Below, piece by piece: positions 24,058 to 32,978 of a stretch of 33,335 bases of DNA. The DNA is taken from NCBI GenBank assembly GCA_964448935.1, contig CAYVBE010000020.1:1-33335 (forward strand), read 5' to 3'. Position 1 is the stretch's first letter; each line of letters starts with the position of its first letter. The DNA is from CAYVBE01 sp964448935. Its GTDB lineage: Bacteria; Planctomycetota; Brocadiia; SM23-32. The position numbers and the translations under genes are program-made. Under the pieces are notes generated by a model. That model saw only the letters and a program-made list of their open reading frames with translations, was not told the origin of the DNA and ran no database searches.

Positions 24058-25023
24058 TCAGCGGTAGCGCGATTCGGCCCCCTCCTGCCACATGTCCGGG
24101 TCCTCGTCCAGGCTCTGTTTCAGCGGTTCGGAGGCTTCGCGGAGCCGTTCCACGATGCCGGCGGGCAGTTCCAGGTTGCCGGCGCGGGCATTCTGGGTAA
24201 CCTGCTCGGCATTGCGGGCCCCGGCGATCACCGAGGCGACGCCCCGCTGGGCCAGCAACCAGGCCAGCGCCACGCAGGCAACCGGCTCGTGTATCTGGTC
24301 GCTGATTCGCCGCAGCTCGCCCACCACGCGAAAGCTCAGGTCCACCACCGTCTCGTCGCAGTAGCGCGGCCTCTTGCGTGCGGGGGGCACCTCTCCGGCG
24401 CTCTCAAACTTGCCCGTCAGAATTCCCTGCGCCAGCGGGCTGTAGCAGATGACGCCCACCTCCTCCCGGATGCAGAGGGGCAGCACCCGGTGCTCGATGA
24501 CCCGCCACAGCAGGTTGTAGGGAAGCTGGTCCGATTCCGGGTCGCCGGCCTCCAGGGCCTCCTGCAGATCTCCTTCGCCGAAGTTCGACACACCCCAGTG
24601 CCGTATTTTGCCCTTCCGACGCAGTTCCTCCAGGCCCTCGGCGGTCTCGCTGAAAGGGAGGTCGCGATTCGGCCAGTGCACCTGGTACAGATCAATGTAG
24701 TCGGTTTGCAGGCGCTTCAGGCTGGCCTCGCAGGCGTTCACCAGGTCCTCGCGGCCAAGGTGGTTGGACGAGATCTTGGTGGCGACGACGGCCTCGCTGC
24801 GCCGCCCTTTCAGCGCGCGGCCCAGTATCCCCTCGGCGTAGCCGTCGCCGTAGGCCTCGGCGGTGTCGAAAAAGTTGATACCGGCGTCGAGGGCGGCGTG
24901 CACGGCGCCGATGGACGCCTCGTCGTCCGGTTCCCCGTATGTCTTGTGCGGGCACATGGCCATCGTGCCGCAGCAGACGCGGGAGACCTCCATGTTCGTG
25001 TTTCCCAGCAGGCGGTGTTGCAC
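24058..25023 (-). CDS. aldo/keto reductase
   Basis: The 321-residue (beta/alpha)8 NADPH oxidoreductase has NFFDTAEAYGDGYAE (catalytic Asp and Tyr), VVATKISS (Lys), YQVHWPN (His), GVSNF, and a C-terminal VIAGARNAEQVTQN coenzyme-binding segment. Together these form the AKR tetrad. The start is GTG at 25023, giving VQHRLLGNTN, the usual family N-terminus. The 500-residue frame upstream is low-complexity shadow sequence. The physiological substrate is unknown. It is followed convergently by the lyase gene, 11 nt apart. Confidence 0.9.
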   Translation of the reverse strand: MQHRLLGNTNMEVSRVCCGTMAMCPHKTYGEPDDEASIGAVHAALDAGINFFDTAEAYGDGYAEGILGRALKGRRSEAVVATKISSNHLGREDLVNACEASLKRLQTDYIDLYQVHWPNRDLPFSETAEGLEELRRKGKIRHWGVSNFGEGDLQEALEAGDPESDQLPYNLLWRVIEHRVLPLCIREEVGVICYSPLAQGILTGKFESAGEVPPARKRPRYCDETVVDLSFRVVGELRRISDQIHEPVACVALAWLLAQRGVASVIAGARNAEQVTQNARAGNLELPAGIVERLREASEPLKQSLDEDPDMWQEGAESRYR

Positions 25024-25064
25024 GCGTGTTATCCCCGCAGAAGTGACAGGTGAGGGTCCGCCCC

Positions 25065-26081
25065 CTATCGGCGGCGGCCGGTGTTGCGCGCCGTCTGCAG
25101 GACCGCAAACATGAGGTCCCGCAGCAGCATCAGCATCAGGTAAACCAGATATGCGAGGACGGGCCCGGAGGCCGCTGCGCCGGTGACACGCAGAGCGATC
25201 TGAAAGCCGCTCTGGGCCATCTGAAGGCCTTCCTCTGCGGCGCCGCCACCCGCCCACAGCATGATCATGGCCACCACCATGGCGCTGGCCCCGCCCAGCA
25301 CGCCCAGGGCAAGCAAAACGGGCACCAGCACCAGCACGCAACGGTATATCATCTCGGCGATCGAAAGGGCCGTCTCCCCGGCCGAGGCGCCCCGCAGGCG
25401 GCCGCGGCTGTTGAGACACTCGCTGGGGTTCAGGAAAAAAAGTGCCAGGTGCCCCAGCGCCACAGCGGCCACGAAAGGCGGCAGACTGGCGAACAGAGCG
25501 CTGGCCTCCACCGCCTCCACCACCGCGTACACCACCAGCCCCAACCCGGCCAGCAGGGACAGAAACCCCAGGCAATCCATCACGGGTTCGGGCGCCGACG
25601 CACAGGGATTCTCCGCCAGAAGCAGTTGACCGGCCTCCGCAAACCGCGACGCCACGTAGTGCAGCACCACGGCCACCACGGCCACGCCCAGCCCCAGCAG
25701 AAAGGAGTGCATGCTGTCAAGACGGATGGACACCACCGTCATGTGAACCAGCGCCACCACGCCCGCCACCAGAATGCCGATCAGACCGAGCCGGATAAGC
25801 AGGCTCTGATAGGCGGCAAAGGCGCGGCTGCGGCCGCCGAGAAACCGGAGCTGTTCCAGAAAACCGTCCACCAGTTGCATGATGACGGTGCGATGGGCGA
25901 ACGCCGTGCCGCCCCCACCCGACTTCCCGGATGCCCCGCGCGCCTCCGTGGTCTGGAATGCCTCCCGGGTGATCTCGATGCCGGAGCCGCATCGCGGGCA
26001 CTTGCCGGACTTGCCGATTTCCTTATCCGATACGCCCAGCGCCGCCCCGCACTCGTCACACCGAATGATACCTCTGGCCAT
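25065..26081 (-). CDS. zinc-ribbon polytopic membrane protein
   Basis: The 338-residue product starts with a small zinc ribbon (C8/C11 and C28/C31 in CDECG and CPRCG), then a Gly/Ser linker, then about five to six hydrophobic helices between residues 80 and 330. I do not recognise a named family, and no catalytic motif is visible. The start is ATG at 26081 with GGAGG 6 nt upstream, fixing a protein 60 residues shorter than the longest frame. A near-perfect promoter lies 46-74 nt upstream. It ends 41 nt before the aldo/keto reductase start, so both may be co-transcribed. Confidence 0.8.
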   Translation of the reverse strand: MARGIIRCDECGAALGVSDKEIGKSGKCPRCGSGIEITREAFQTTEARGASGKSGGGGTAFAHRTVIMQLVDGFLEQLRFLGGRSRAFAAYQSLLIRLGLIGILVAGVVALVHMTVVSIRLDSMHSFLLGLGVAVVAVVLHYVASRFAEAGQLLLAENPCASAPEPVMDCLGFLSLLAGLGLVVYAVVEAVEASALFASLPPFVAAVALGHLALFFLNPSECLNSRGRLRGASAGETALSIAEMIYRCVLVLVPVLLALGVLGGASAMVVAMIMLWAGGGAAEEGLQMAQSGFQIALRVTGAAASGPVLAYLVYLMLMLLRDLMFAVLQTARNTGRRR

Positions 26082-26126
26082 TATCTTCCTCCACTCTGGC
26101 CCCTGGGGATTGGGACTCCGCGCGCC

Positions 26127-26155
26127 TTTATAGGCAGCGCCGCCCGGTTTGTCAA
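26127..26155 (-). promoter_or_regulatory. consensus sigma70 promoter of the zinc-ribbon membrane protein gene
   Basis: Minus-strand TTGACA (26150-26155), exactly 17 nt, and TATAAA (26127-26132) give one of the best promoters in the window. The leader to the ATG at 26081 is about 40 nt. Confidence 0.75.
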
Positions 26156-26200
26156 GGCCATTTCCGTGATGCGTCTCCGCACAACGCCACCGGCGTTTGC

Positions 26201-26229
26201 TTGAAAGGCCGGCCCGCATGTGGTAGCGT
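26201..26229 (+). promoter_or_regulatory. possible promoter of ppdK
   Basis: TTGAAA (26201-26206), 17 nt and TAGCGT (26224-26229) preceded by TGG form an extended -10 type promoter about 155 nt before the ppdK ATG. The -10 match is only partial. Confidence 0.35.
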
Positions 26230-26383
26230 CTAATGCTGCGCGGGTGGGGGCGACCGTTCATCTGCGCCGCCGCCGTAGCCCGACGGAGGTTCCGGAAGGA
26301 TCACCCAGTGGTGAATCCGCCGGACCCGCGTCACCCTGTCCCATTCATTGTCTCTCTTGGTGTGTCAAAGGAGTGTCCGTCTC

Positions 26384-29248
26384 ATGAGTGAGAAGCAGAT
26401 TTATTTCTTCAAAGAAGGCGATGCCGACGGCCGCACGGAGATGAAGGAGTTGCTGGGCGGCAAGGGAGCCAACCTGGCCGAGATGGCGAACGTCGGACTG
26501 CCCGTCCCGCCCGGGTTCACGCTCACAGCCGAGGTCTGCCGGCAGTACCTGCAGAACGACGGTGAGTGGCCTGAAGGACTGGAAGAGGCATTGCAGGAGA
26601 ACCTGACACGGCTGGAAGAGGTCACCGACCGCAAACTCGGCGACAACGAGAATCCCCTGCTGGTCAGCGTGCGCAGTGGCGCCGCCGTCAGCATGCCCGG
26701 CATGATGGACACCATCCTGAACCTGGGCCTGAACGACGAGGCCGTACAGGGCCTGACGCAGCAGAGCGGCGACGAGCGCTTTGCCTGGGACTGCTACCGC
26801 CGGTTCATCCAGATGTTCGGCAACGTGGCCATGTTCATACCCCACCGGCTGTTCGACCAGATGCTGCACGAGGAGCGCGAGAAGGCCGGCGTGCAGTACG
26901 ACAGCCAGCTCAACGTGGAGCAGCTCAAGGAGATCGTCCAGGAGTTCAAGCGCATCTACCAGGAGAACACCGGCGAGGAGTTCCCCGAGGACCCCATCCA
27001 GCAGCTCCGCAGGGCCATTGACGCCGTGTTCGGCTCCTGGAACAACCCGCAGGCCATCCGCTACCGCGAGATCAACGAGATTCGCGGCCTGCTGGGCACC
27101 GCCGTCAACGTGCAGACCATGGTCTTCGGCAACATGGGCTACACCAGCTTCACCGGCGTGGGCTTCACGCGCAACCCCGCAACGGGCGAGAACAAGCTCT
27201 ACGGCGAGTACCTGATCAACGCCCAGGGCGAGGACGTCGTGGCGGGCATCCGCACGCCCAAGGACGTCAACGATCTGTCGGAAGAGGATCTCTCGGAATT
27301 CCCCGAGTGCGACATACCGCCCGAGGAGGCCCGGGAGCTCTACCGGAAGATGTACAACCAGCTCCTGGAGATCAAGGACACCCTCGAAGAGCACTACCGC
27401 GATATGCAGGACTTCGAGTTTACGGCCCAGGAAGGCGAGCTGTACATGCTGCAGACGCGGACGGGCAAGCGCACCGCCATGGCCGCCGTCCGGATCGCCG
27501 TGGAAATGGCCGAAGAGGAACTCATTGACCACCAGACCGCCGTCACACGGGTCGAGCCCAGGCAGGTGGAGCAGCTTCTGCACAAGCAGTTCGATCCGGA
27601 CGCCAAGGAACGCGCCCAGGACGAGGACAAGTATCTGGCCTCCGGCCTGCCCGCCAGCCCGGGCGCTGCGGTTGGCAAGATTGCCCTGACTGCCGATGAC
27701 GCCGAACAGATGGCCGAGGAAGAGGCCAGGAAGGCATCCGCCTCCGGCCAGGAGCCGACCGGCATCATCCTTGTCCGCGAGGAGACCAGCCCCGAGGACA
27801 TCGGCGGCATGGACGCCTCCATGGGCATCCTGACCGCCCGCGGCGGCATGACCAGCCACGCCGCAGTCGTGGCGCGCGGCATGGGCAAGTGCTGTGTGGC
27901 CGGATGCGGCCAGGTGGCCCCGGACGAGGAAAACAAGGTGGTGACCATCGCCGGGCGCAAGTTCGAGGAAGGCGACGTCATCTCCCTGGACGGCAGCACC
28001 GGCCAGGTCTTTGACGGCGCCATCGAGCTGGTGGAGCCCGAGTTGACCGGCGCGTTCGCGCAGGTCATGGACTGGTGCGAAGAGTATCGGGACATGGGCG
28101 TGTGGACCAATGCGGACACCCCGGCCGACGCCGAGCAGGCGCTGGAGTTCGGCGCGGAAGGCATCGGCCTGTGCCGCACGGAGCACATGTTCTTCGAGGA
28201 AGGCCGCATCGCCAACGTGCGCCAGATGATGCTGGTCGCGCCCGACGTGCGGCGCATAGAGGCCCGGCTGCGCCAGGCCCGGATTGACGCCGAGCAGGCG
28301 TCCGGCGAGGAGCTGGAGCGTATCAACCAGCAGATCGAATCCATAGAAGCGGAGCTGGCAGAGAAGCGCGAGCTTTACGACGGCGCCCTCGACAAGCTGC
28401 TTCCCGAGCAGCGGAAGGACTTCGAAGGCATCTTCCGCGCCATGGCGGGCAAGCCGGTCGTCGTCCGGCTGCTCGATCCGCCCCTGCATGAGTTCCTGCC
28501 ACACGACCAGGAGATCCAGGAGCGCCTGGCTCAGCAGATGGGTATGGACGCGCAGGCGATCAGAAATCGTGTCAACGAGCTGCGGGAGTTCAACCCCATG
28601 CTCGGCCACCGCGGGTGCCGCCTGGGCATCACCTACCCGGACGTCTACAAGATGCAGGTCCGCGCCATCATCGAGGCAGCCGTCAACTGTCAGCAGGACG
28701 GCGTTGACGTGCGTCCGGAGATCATGATCCCGCTGGTGGGCACCGACGAAGAGCTGCGCATCACGCGCCAGGCGACCGAAGAGGTCTGCCAACGGGTGCT
28801 GCAAGAGGCGGACGTCGAGTTGGCATACAAGATCGGCACCATGATCGAGGTGCCACGCGCGGCTCTTACGGCCGATCAGGTCGCCGAATACGCCGACTTC
28901 TTCAGCTTCGGCACGAACGACCTGACGCAGATGACCTTCGGCTTCAGCCGGGACGACGTGGGCACCTTCGTGCCCGAATACGTTGACCGGGAAATACTGG
29001 AGAGCGACCCCTTCCAGGTGCTCGATCAGACGGGCGTCGGGCAACTCGTGGCCATGGCCGTCGAGAAAGGCCGCGAGACCAAACCCGACCTGAAGATCGG
29101 CATCTGCGGCGAGCACGGCGGCGAGCCGCGCTCGGTTAAGTTCTGCTACGAGGCAGGCATGAACTATGTGTCCTGCTCCCCCTACCGGGTGCCGGTGGCC
29201 CGCCTGGCAGCCGCTCAGGCCGCCATCGAAGCCGGACAGGAGGACTGA
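26384..29248 (+). CDS. ppdK: pyruvate, phosphate dikinase
   Basis: The 954-residue enzyme interconverts pyruvate, ATP and phosphate with PEP, AMP and pyrophosphate. The N-terminal ATP-grasp part has LLGGKGANLAEM (23-34), RSGAAVSMPGMMDT (97-110) and LYMLQTRTGKR (353-363). The swivelling phosphohistidine domain has H492 in GGMTSHAAVVARG. The C-terminal PEP/pyruvate barrel has FGTNDLTQMTFGFSRDD (842-858) and C908 in GICGEHGGEP. The start is ATG at 26384, with AAAGGAG about 10 nt upstream. Compared with the usual 870-900 residues, it has an extra highly charged coiled-coil-like stretch at about 619-668, before LDKLLPEQRKDF. It is probably monocistronic, with a terminator right after. Likely role: PEP supply or glycolysis at low energy. 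Confidence 0.96.
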   Translation: MSEKQIYFFKEGDADGRTEMKELLGGKGANLAEMANVGLPVPPGFTLTAEVCRQYLQNDGEWPEGLEEALQENLTRLEEVTDRKLGDNENPLLVSVRSGAAVSMPGMMDTILNLGLNDEAVQGLTQQSGDERFAWDCYRRFIQMFGNVAMFIPHRLFDQMLHEEREKAGVQYDSQLNVEQLKEIVQEFKRIYQENTGEEFPEDPIQQLRRAIDAVFGSWNNPQAIRYREINEIRGLLGTAVNVQTMVFGNMGYTSFTGVGFTRNPATGENKLYGEYLINAQGEDVVAGIRTPKDVNDLSEEDLSEFPECDIPPEEARELYRKMYNQLLEIKDTLEEHYRDMQDFEFTAQEGELYMLQTRTGKRTAMAAVRIAVEMAEEELIDHQTAVTRVEPRQVEQLLHKQFDPDAKERAQDEDKYLASGLPASPGAAVGKIALTADDAEQMAEEEARKASASGQEPTGIILVREETSPEDIGGMDASMGILTARGGMTSHAAVVARGMGKCCVAGCGQVAPDEENKVVTIAGRKFEEGDVISLDGSTGQVFDGAIELVEPELTGAFAQVMDWCEEYRDMGVWTNADTPADAEQALEFGAEGIGLCRTEHMFFEEGRIANVRQMMLVAPDVRRIEARLRQARIDAEQASGEELERINQQIESIEAELAEKRELYDGALDKLLPEQRKDFEGIFRAMAGKPVVVRLLDPPLHEFLPHDQEIQERLAQQMGMDAQAIRNRVNELREFNPMLGHRGCRLGITYPDVYKMQVRAIIEAAVNCQQDGVDVRPEIMIPLVGTDEELRITRQATEEVCQRVLQEADVELAYKIGTMIEVPRAALTADQVAEYADFFSFGTNDLTQMTFGFSRDDVGTFVPEYVDREILESDPFQVLDQTGVGQLVAMAVEKGRETKPDLKIGICGEHGGEPRSVKFCYEAGMNYVSCSPYRVPVARLAAAQAAIEAGQED

Positions 29249-29272
29249 CCCGCAGCGCCACGCTGCACAACC

Positions 29273-29310
29273 AAAGCCCGGGACGCCCTGCGCGTTCCGG
29301 GCTTTACTTT
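29273..29310 (+). terminator. intrinsic terminator after ppdK
   Basis: A 9-bp perfect stem AAAGCCCGG/CCGGGCTTT (29273-29281 and 29297-29305), extended by two further pairs, is followed by ACTTT. The left arm provides A residues opposite, so it may also work in reverse. Confidence 0.75.
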
Positions 29311-29336
29311 CGTACACCCCAGACCCCTCACTGCTC

Positions 29337-29365
29337 TTGTGGGCGGTGGGAGTGGGCCCTATAAT
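29337..29365 (+). promoter_or_regulatory. promoter of the lipoprotein-tsaB-usp-nrdJ operon
   Basis: TTGTGG (29337-29342), exactly 17 nt, then a perfect TATAAT (29360-29365). Transcription would start near 29372, 31 nt before the first ATG. Confidence 0.7.
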
Positions 29366-29402
29366 GCAACGTCGGGTAAGGTTGACCTCGAGGGACTCTG
29401 TA

Positions 29403-30023
29403 ATGCCAAAGATTGCTCTGTCTGTCACGGGCGTGCTCCTGCTGACCCTGGCGGGGTGCGGCGGCCATATCCGGTTTGACATAGAGAACACGGGCAGCTT
29501 TGCCGACACGCCGGAAGGCCGCACCGCGGTGTTGCGCGTCACCGCCGAGAAGCCGGCGCCGGGGAAGACGGGCCACGTGACGTGGGGGGCGATCAATACC
29601 ACGGACGTCACGCGCCGCTTTGCCACCTGCGTGGCGCACGCCGCGGCGCAGGAGGGCGCAATGGACGTGATGCCCGCCCTTAAGGTGGAGCAGGCGCTGT
29701 ACGGGATGGCGCCGGAACCGACACTCCAGCCGACCGACGAGCAACTGCGCCGTTATGCGGCCGAGCTGGACCTGTCCAGCTACCTGGTGGCAGACGTGCG
29801 CTGCTCGCGGCTGCGCTACGTGCTGTTCTGGTCCTGGGCCTCCGTCAAGTATGCCCTCTCCTGCCACGATGCGCGGGACGGAAGCCTGCTCTGGCGGACC
29901 GACGTGGAATTCAGGGACCGTCTGGTGAGTGATCAGGAGGCAATCCACGAGGCACTCCGCCGGACGTTTCAGTGGCTTCGTCGGAACTCAGACCGGAAGG
30001 AGTCCTCGTCCCGGTGCGGATGA
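29403..30023 (+). CDS. predicted lipoprotein of unknown function
   Basis: The 206-residue product begins with a type II signal peptide and the lipobox LAGC (acylated C19), so it should be anchored in the membrane facing the periplasm. The mature part has alternating hydrophobic strands and a conserved-looking SSYLVADVRCSRLRYVLFWSWASVKYALS region, loosely reminiscent of small CsgG/GNA1162-like lipoproteins, but I cannot assign a family. The ATG at 29403 is preceded by GAGGGA at about 8 nt. Its TGA overlaps the tsaB ATG, so the two are translationally coupled. Confidence 0.75.
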   Translation: MPKIALSVTGVLLLTLAGCGGHIRFDIENTGSFADTPEGRTAVLRVTAEKPAPGKTGHVTWGAINTTDVTRRFATCVAHAAAQEGAMDVMPALKVEQALYGMAPEPTLQPTDEQLRRYAAELDLSSYLVADVRCSRLRYVLFWSWASVKYALSCHDARDGSLLWRTDVEFRDRLVSDQEAIHEALRRTFQWLRRNSDRKESSSRCG

Positions 30024-30715
30024 TTGTGTTGGGCATTGAAACCAGCGGTCGCCGGGGCAGCCTTGCCCTGTGCGAGGGCGAGCAGGTGCCGGCGTCTTTC
30101 GCGTTCCCAAAGGGCAAAAGGCGCGCGCGCGACATTGTGCCGGCAGTGGACAGCATAATGCAGGAGGCCGGAATGGCGCGAAGCGACGTCCTGGGGGTGG
30201 CGGTCAGTGAAGGACCGGGCTCCTTCACGGGGCTGCGCATCGGGGTGGCCTGTGCCAAGACACTCGCCTACGCCCTCGGGTGGCGCTGCGTCGGCATACC
30301 CACCCTGGAGGTCAAGGCAGGGAACGTGGAGCCGGAGGAACGGGGCGACCTCCGGTTCACCTGCCCCGTGCAGGACGCCCGGCGGAGCCGCGTCTACGGC
30401 AGTGTTTTCGAGTGGCAGGACGGCTGGAAGGATACGACCGGCGTCCTCTGCCTGGAGCCCGAGGCGCTGGCCGATGCCATACCCCCTGAAGCGCTGGTCT
30501 TCGGCTCCGGCGTGCGCGCCTATCCGGGGGTCTTCCAAAAGGGCGCGCGCTTCCGCATGGGCGAGCCCGAGCTGGCCGTGGGCCGGGCCGAAGTGGTCGC
30601 AAAACTGGGAGCCGAAAGGTTCCGTGCGGGAGCGGACGTAGACCCGATGGAGCTGGTGCCGCGGTACCACCGCCCGACGGCGCCGGAGGAGAAGCTGGCG
30701 ACAAGCGGTGAGTGA
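30020..30715 (+). CDS. tsaB: tRNA threonylcarbamoyladenosine biosynthesis protein TsaB
   Basis: The 231-residue product of the ASKHA fold opens MIVLGIETSG and contains SEGPGSFTGLRIG at 63-75, the hallmark TsaB motif. TsaB partners TsaD and TsaE in making t6A at position 37 of ANN-decoding tRNAs. It lacks the metal-binding histidines of TsaD, as expected. The start is ATG at 30020, overlapping the lipoprotein stop as ATGA. The longer frame from 29972 is not needed. tsaD and tsaE are not in this window. Confidence 0.93.
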   Translation: MIVLGIETSGRRGSLALCEGEQVPASFAFPKGKRRARDIVPAVDSIMQEAGMARSDVLGVAVSEGPGSFTGLRIGVACAKTLAYALGWRCVGIPTLEVKAGNVEPEERGDLRFTCPVQDARRSRVYGSVFEWQDGWKDTTGVLCLEPEALADAIPPEALVFGSGVRAYPGVFQKGARFRMGEPELAVGRAEVVAKLGAERFRAGADVDPMELVPRYHRPTAPEEKLATSGE

Positions 30716-30751
30716 TGACGCATTTCGATCCCATGCGAAAGGGGAAACGCC

Positions 30752-31222
30752 ATGGAAGACGTAAAGATGGAGACGATCGTATGCGCGGTTGACTTTTCCG
30801 AGCCCTCGGACCACGCCCTGGAGTACGCCCTGATGATGGGCAGCTCATTCGGGGCGCGGCTTGTCCTGCTGCACGTGATCGAGGTCCCGTTCCTGCCCTC
30901 CTACAGCATGGGCGGCGTGCCGGACCTGGACCTGCCTCTGGAGCAGCTCGAAGAGAGCGCGCGCGAGCGGATGGAGGAGGTGCTGTCCGATTGCCGCGAG
31001 CAATACGATGGGGTAGAAGGCGAGGTGGTGGCCGGCAGCCCGTTCGTGGAGATCATCAATTACGCACGCGAGGCCAAGGCCGACATGATCGTGATGGGGA
31101 CGCACGGCCGTTCCGGCCTGAAGCATCTGCTGATCGGCAGCGTCGCGGAGAAGGTCGTTCGCAAGGCGCCCTGCCCCGTTCTGACGGTCAAGCATCCGGA
31201 GCAGGACTTTGAAATGCCATGA
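30752..31222 (+). CDS. universal stress protein (UspA family)
   Basis: The 156-residue single Usp domain has the N-terminal IVCAVDFSEPSDHAL and the ATP-binding G-x2-G-x9-G-S motif at G116, G119, G129 and S130. That motif indicates the ATP-binding subclass. AAGGGG lies upstream of the ATG, and an internal Met6 is an alternative start. The stop overlaps the nrdJ ATG as ATGA. Usp proteins respond to stress, but the specific role here is unknown. Confidence 0.92.
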   Translation: MEDVKMETIVCAVDFSEPSDHALEYALMMGSSFGARLVLLHVIEVPFLPSYSMGGVPDLDLPLEQLEESARERMEEVLSDCREQYDGVEGEVVAGSPFVEIINYAREAKADMIVMGTHGRSGLKHLLIGSVAEKVVRKAPCPVLTVKHPEQDFEMP

Positions 31223-32964
31223 AGGCAGAACTCACAGACAACGCACGCCGGGTGCTGGAAAGCCGGTACCTTAAAAGGGCCCGCGACGGCAGGATGATCG
31301 AGGAACCGGAGGACATGTTCCGGCGCGTTGCTGCCAACGTGGCCTCCGCCGAGAGGAACTATCCGAAGGGCCCCGATCCGGAGGAGGTCGAGGAGCAGTT
31401 CCGGGAGGCGCTGCTGGGGCTGGACTTCCTGCCGAACTCCCCCTGCCTGATGAACGCCGGTCGGCAGCTCCAGCAACTGGCCGCCTGCTTTGTGCTGAAC
31501 GTCGAGGATTCCCTGGATAGCATATTCAGTACGCTGAAGCAGGCCGCGCTGATCCACCAGAGCGGCGGCGGCACCGGGTTCTCCTTCTCCCGGCTGCGGC
31601 GCAAGGGCGCTTACATATCCACCTCCGGCGGCCGGGCCAGCGGGCCGGTCTCCTTCATCCGGATATTCGACCAGGCCACCGGCGCCATCAATCAGGGAGG
31701 CTTCCGCCGCGGCGCCAATATGGCCGTGCTGCGCGTGGACCATCCGGACATTTTGGAATTCGTGCGCGCCAAGACCGAGGAAGGCAGCCTGATCAACTTC
31801 AACATCTCGGTGGGGGTCGCAGACCAGTTCCTGGCCGCCCTTCAAGCCGGCAACACCGTAGAACTGGTGGACCCGCACACCGGCCAATCCACGGATACGA
31901 TCTCGGCCGAGAAGGTGTTCGAGGCCATCGTCGAGAGCGCATGGAAAAACGGCGAGCCGGGGTTGGTGTTTCTGGACACGATCAACCGCAGCAATCCCAC
32001 GCCCGGCCTGGGCCGTATCCGGGCCACGAATCCGTGCGGCGAGGCCCCCCTGCTGCCCTACGAATCCTGCGTTCTGGGTTCCATCAACCTGACGCACTGC
32101 CTGAAGGGGGAGTTGCCCGAATGCACCGTGGATTGGGATAAGCTCAGGCACCTGACTCATCTGGGCGTGCGATTCCTGGACGACGTCATCACGGTCACAC
32201 GCCACCCGCTGGAGCAGGTCGCGCACATCACACTGGGCAACCGCAAGATCGGCCTGGGCGTGATGGGCTTTGCGGACATTCTGATACGGATGGGCATCGC
32301 CTACGACTCGGGCCGGGCGGTCGAGGTGGCGGATGAGGTGATGCAGTTCATATCGCGGGCGGCGGACGAAGCGTCCACGGCATTGGCGAAGGAGCGAGGG
32401 CCTTTTCCCAACTTTAACACAAGCGCCCTGGCGGACCGCCATGCGCCGCTGCGGAACGCGCATCGCACCACCATCGCCCCTACGGGCACCATCAGCATCA
32501 TCGCGGGCTGCTCGGGCGGCATAGAGCCGGTTTTTGCCGTGGCCTACCGGCGCCACGTTCTGGACGGCGAGACGCTTAAGGAGGTACACCCGGACCTGAG
32601 ACCGCTCTGCGAGAAGGAGGGCTTCCGGATCACGAACGGAATTATGGAGAAGATACTCGAGACCGGCACCGTGCGGACCGTCGAGGAGATACCCGAACCG
32701 GTGAAGCGGCTGCTTGTGACCAGCCGCGAGATCGCCCCCATGCAGCATCTGCGCGTTCAGGCCGCTTTTCAGGCACATACGGACAACGCCGTCTCGAAAA
32801 CGGTGAATCTGCCGGCAGACGCAACCAGGGAGGACGTGCGCCAGATATACCTGAAGGCGCACGAGATGAACTGCAAAGGCATCACGGTATACCGCGACAC
32901 GAGTCGCAAGTCACAGGTGCTGGCCGTCGAGTGCTGCAACATCGGCACAGCGTGCGAAGACTGA
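31219..32964 (+). CDS. nrdJ: adenosylcobalamin-dependent ribonucleotide reductase (class II)
   Basis: The 581-residue enzyme reduces ribonucleotides to deoxyribonucleotides using a thiyl radical made from B12. It has the redox pair C90 and C284, the radical-site NPCGE at 271-275 (C273, E275), HQSGGGTGFSFSR at 113-125 and APTGTISIIAGCSGG in the barrel. C-terminal cysteines C572/C573 and C579 are candidates for the mobile re-reducing pair. The N-terminus lacks an ATP-cone domain, so dATP activity control is probably absent. Length and absence of a linked NrdB support class II. The ATG overlaps the usp stop. No cobalamin riboswitch is seen in the operon leader. Confidence 0.94.
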   Translation: MKAELTDNARRVLESRYLKRARDGRMIEEPEDMFRRVAANVASAERNYPKGPDPEEVEEQFREALLGLDFLPNSPCLMNAGRQLQQLAACFVLNVEDSLDSIFSTLKQAALIHQSGGGTGFSFSRLRRKGAYISTSGGRASGPVSFIRIFDQATGAINQGGFRRGANMAVLRVDHPDILEFVRAKTEEGSLINFNISVGVADQFLAALQAGNTVELVDPHTGQSTDTISAEKVFEAIVESAWKNGEPGLVFLDTINRSNPTPGLGRIRATNPCGEAPLLPYESCVLGSINLTHCLKGELPECTVDWDKLRHLTHLGVRFLDDVITVTRHPLEQVAHITLGNRKIGLGVMGFADILIRMGIAYDSGRAVEVADEVMQFISRAADEASTALAKERGPFPNFNTSALADRHAPLRNAHRTTIAPTGTISIIAGCSGGIEPVFAVAYRRHVLDGETLKEVHPDLRPLCEKEGFRITNGIMEKILETGTVRTVEEIPEPVKRLLVTSREIAPMQHLRVQAAFQAHTDNAVSKTVNLPADATREDVRQIYLKAHEMNCKGITVYRDTSRKSQVLAVECCNIGTACED

Positions 32965-32978
32965 CGGTCGAGAGCCGC

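Noticed and set aside
26345..29626. 1093-codon open frame antisense to ppdK
   Set aside because: It mirrors ppdK codon by codon and arises from GC-rich codon bias. The sense strand has all PPDK motifs and a good ribosome-binding site.
31060..32862. 600-codon minus-strand frame
   Set aside because: Antisense shadow of nrdJ and the end of the usp gene, with no family signal.
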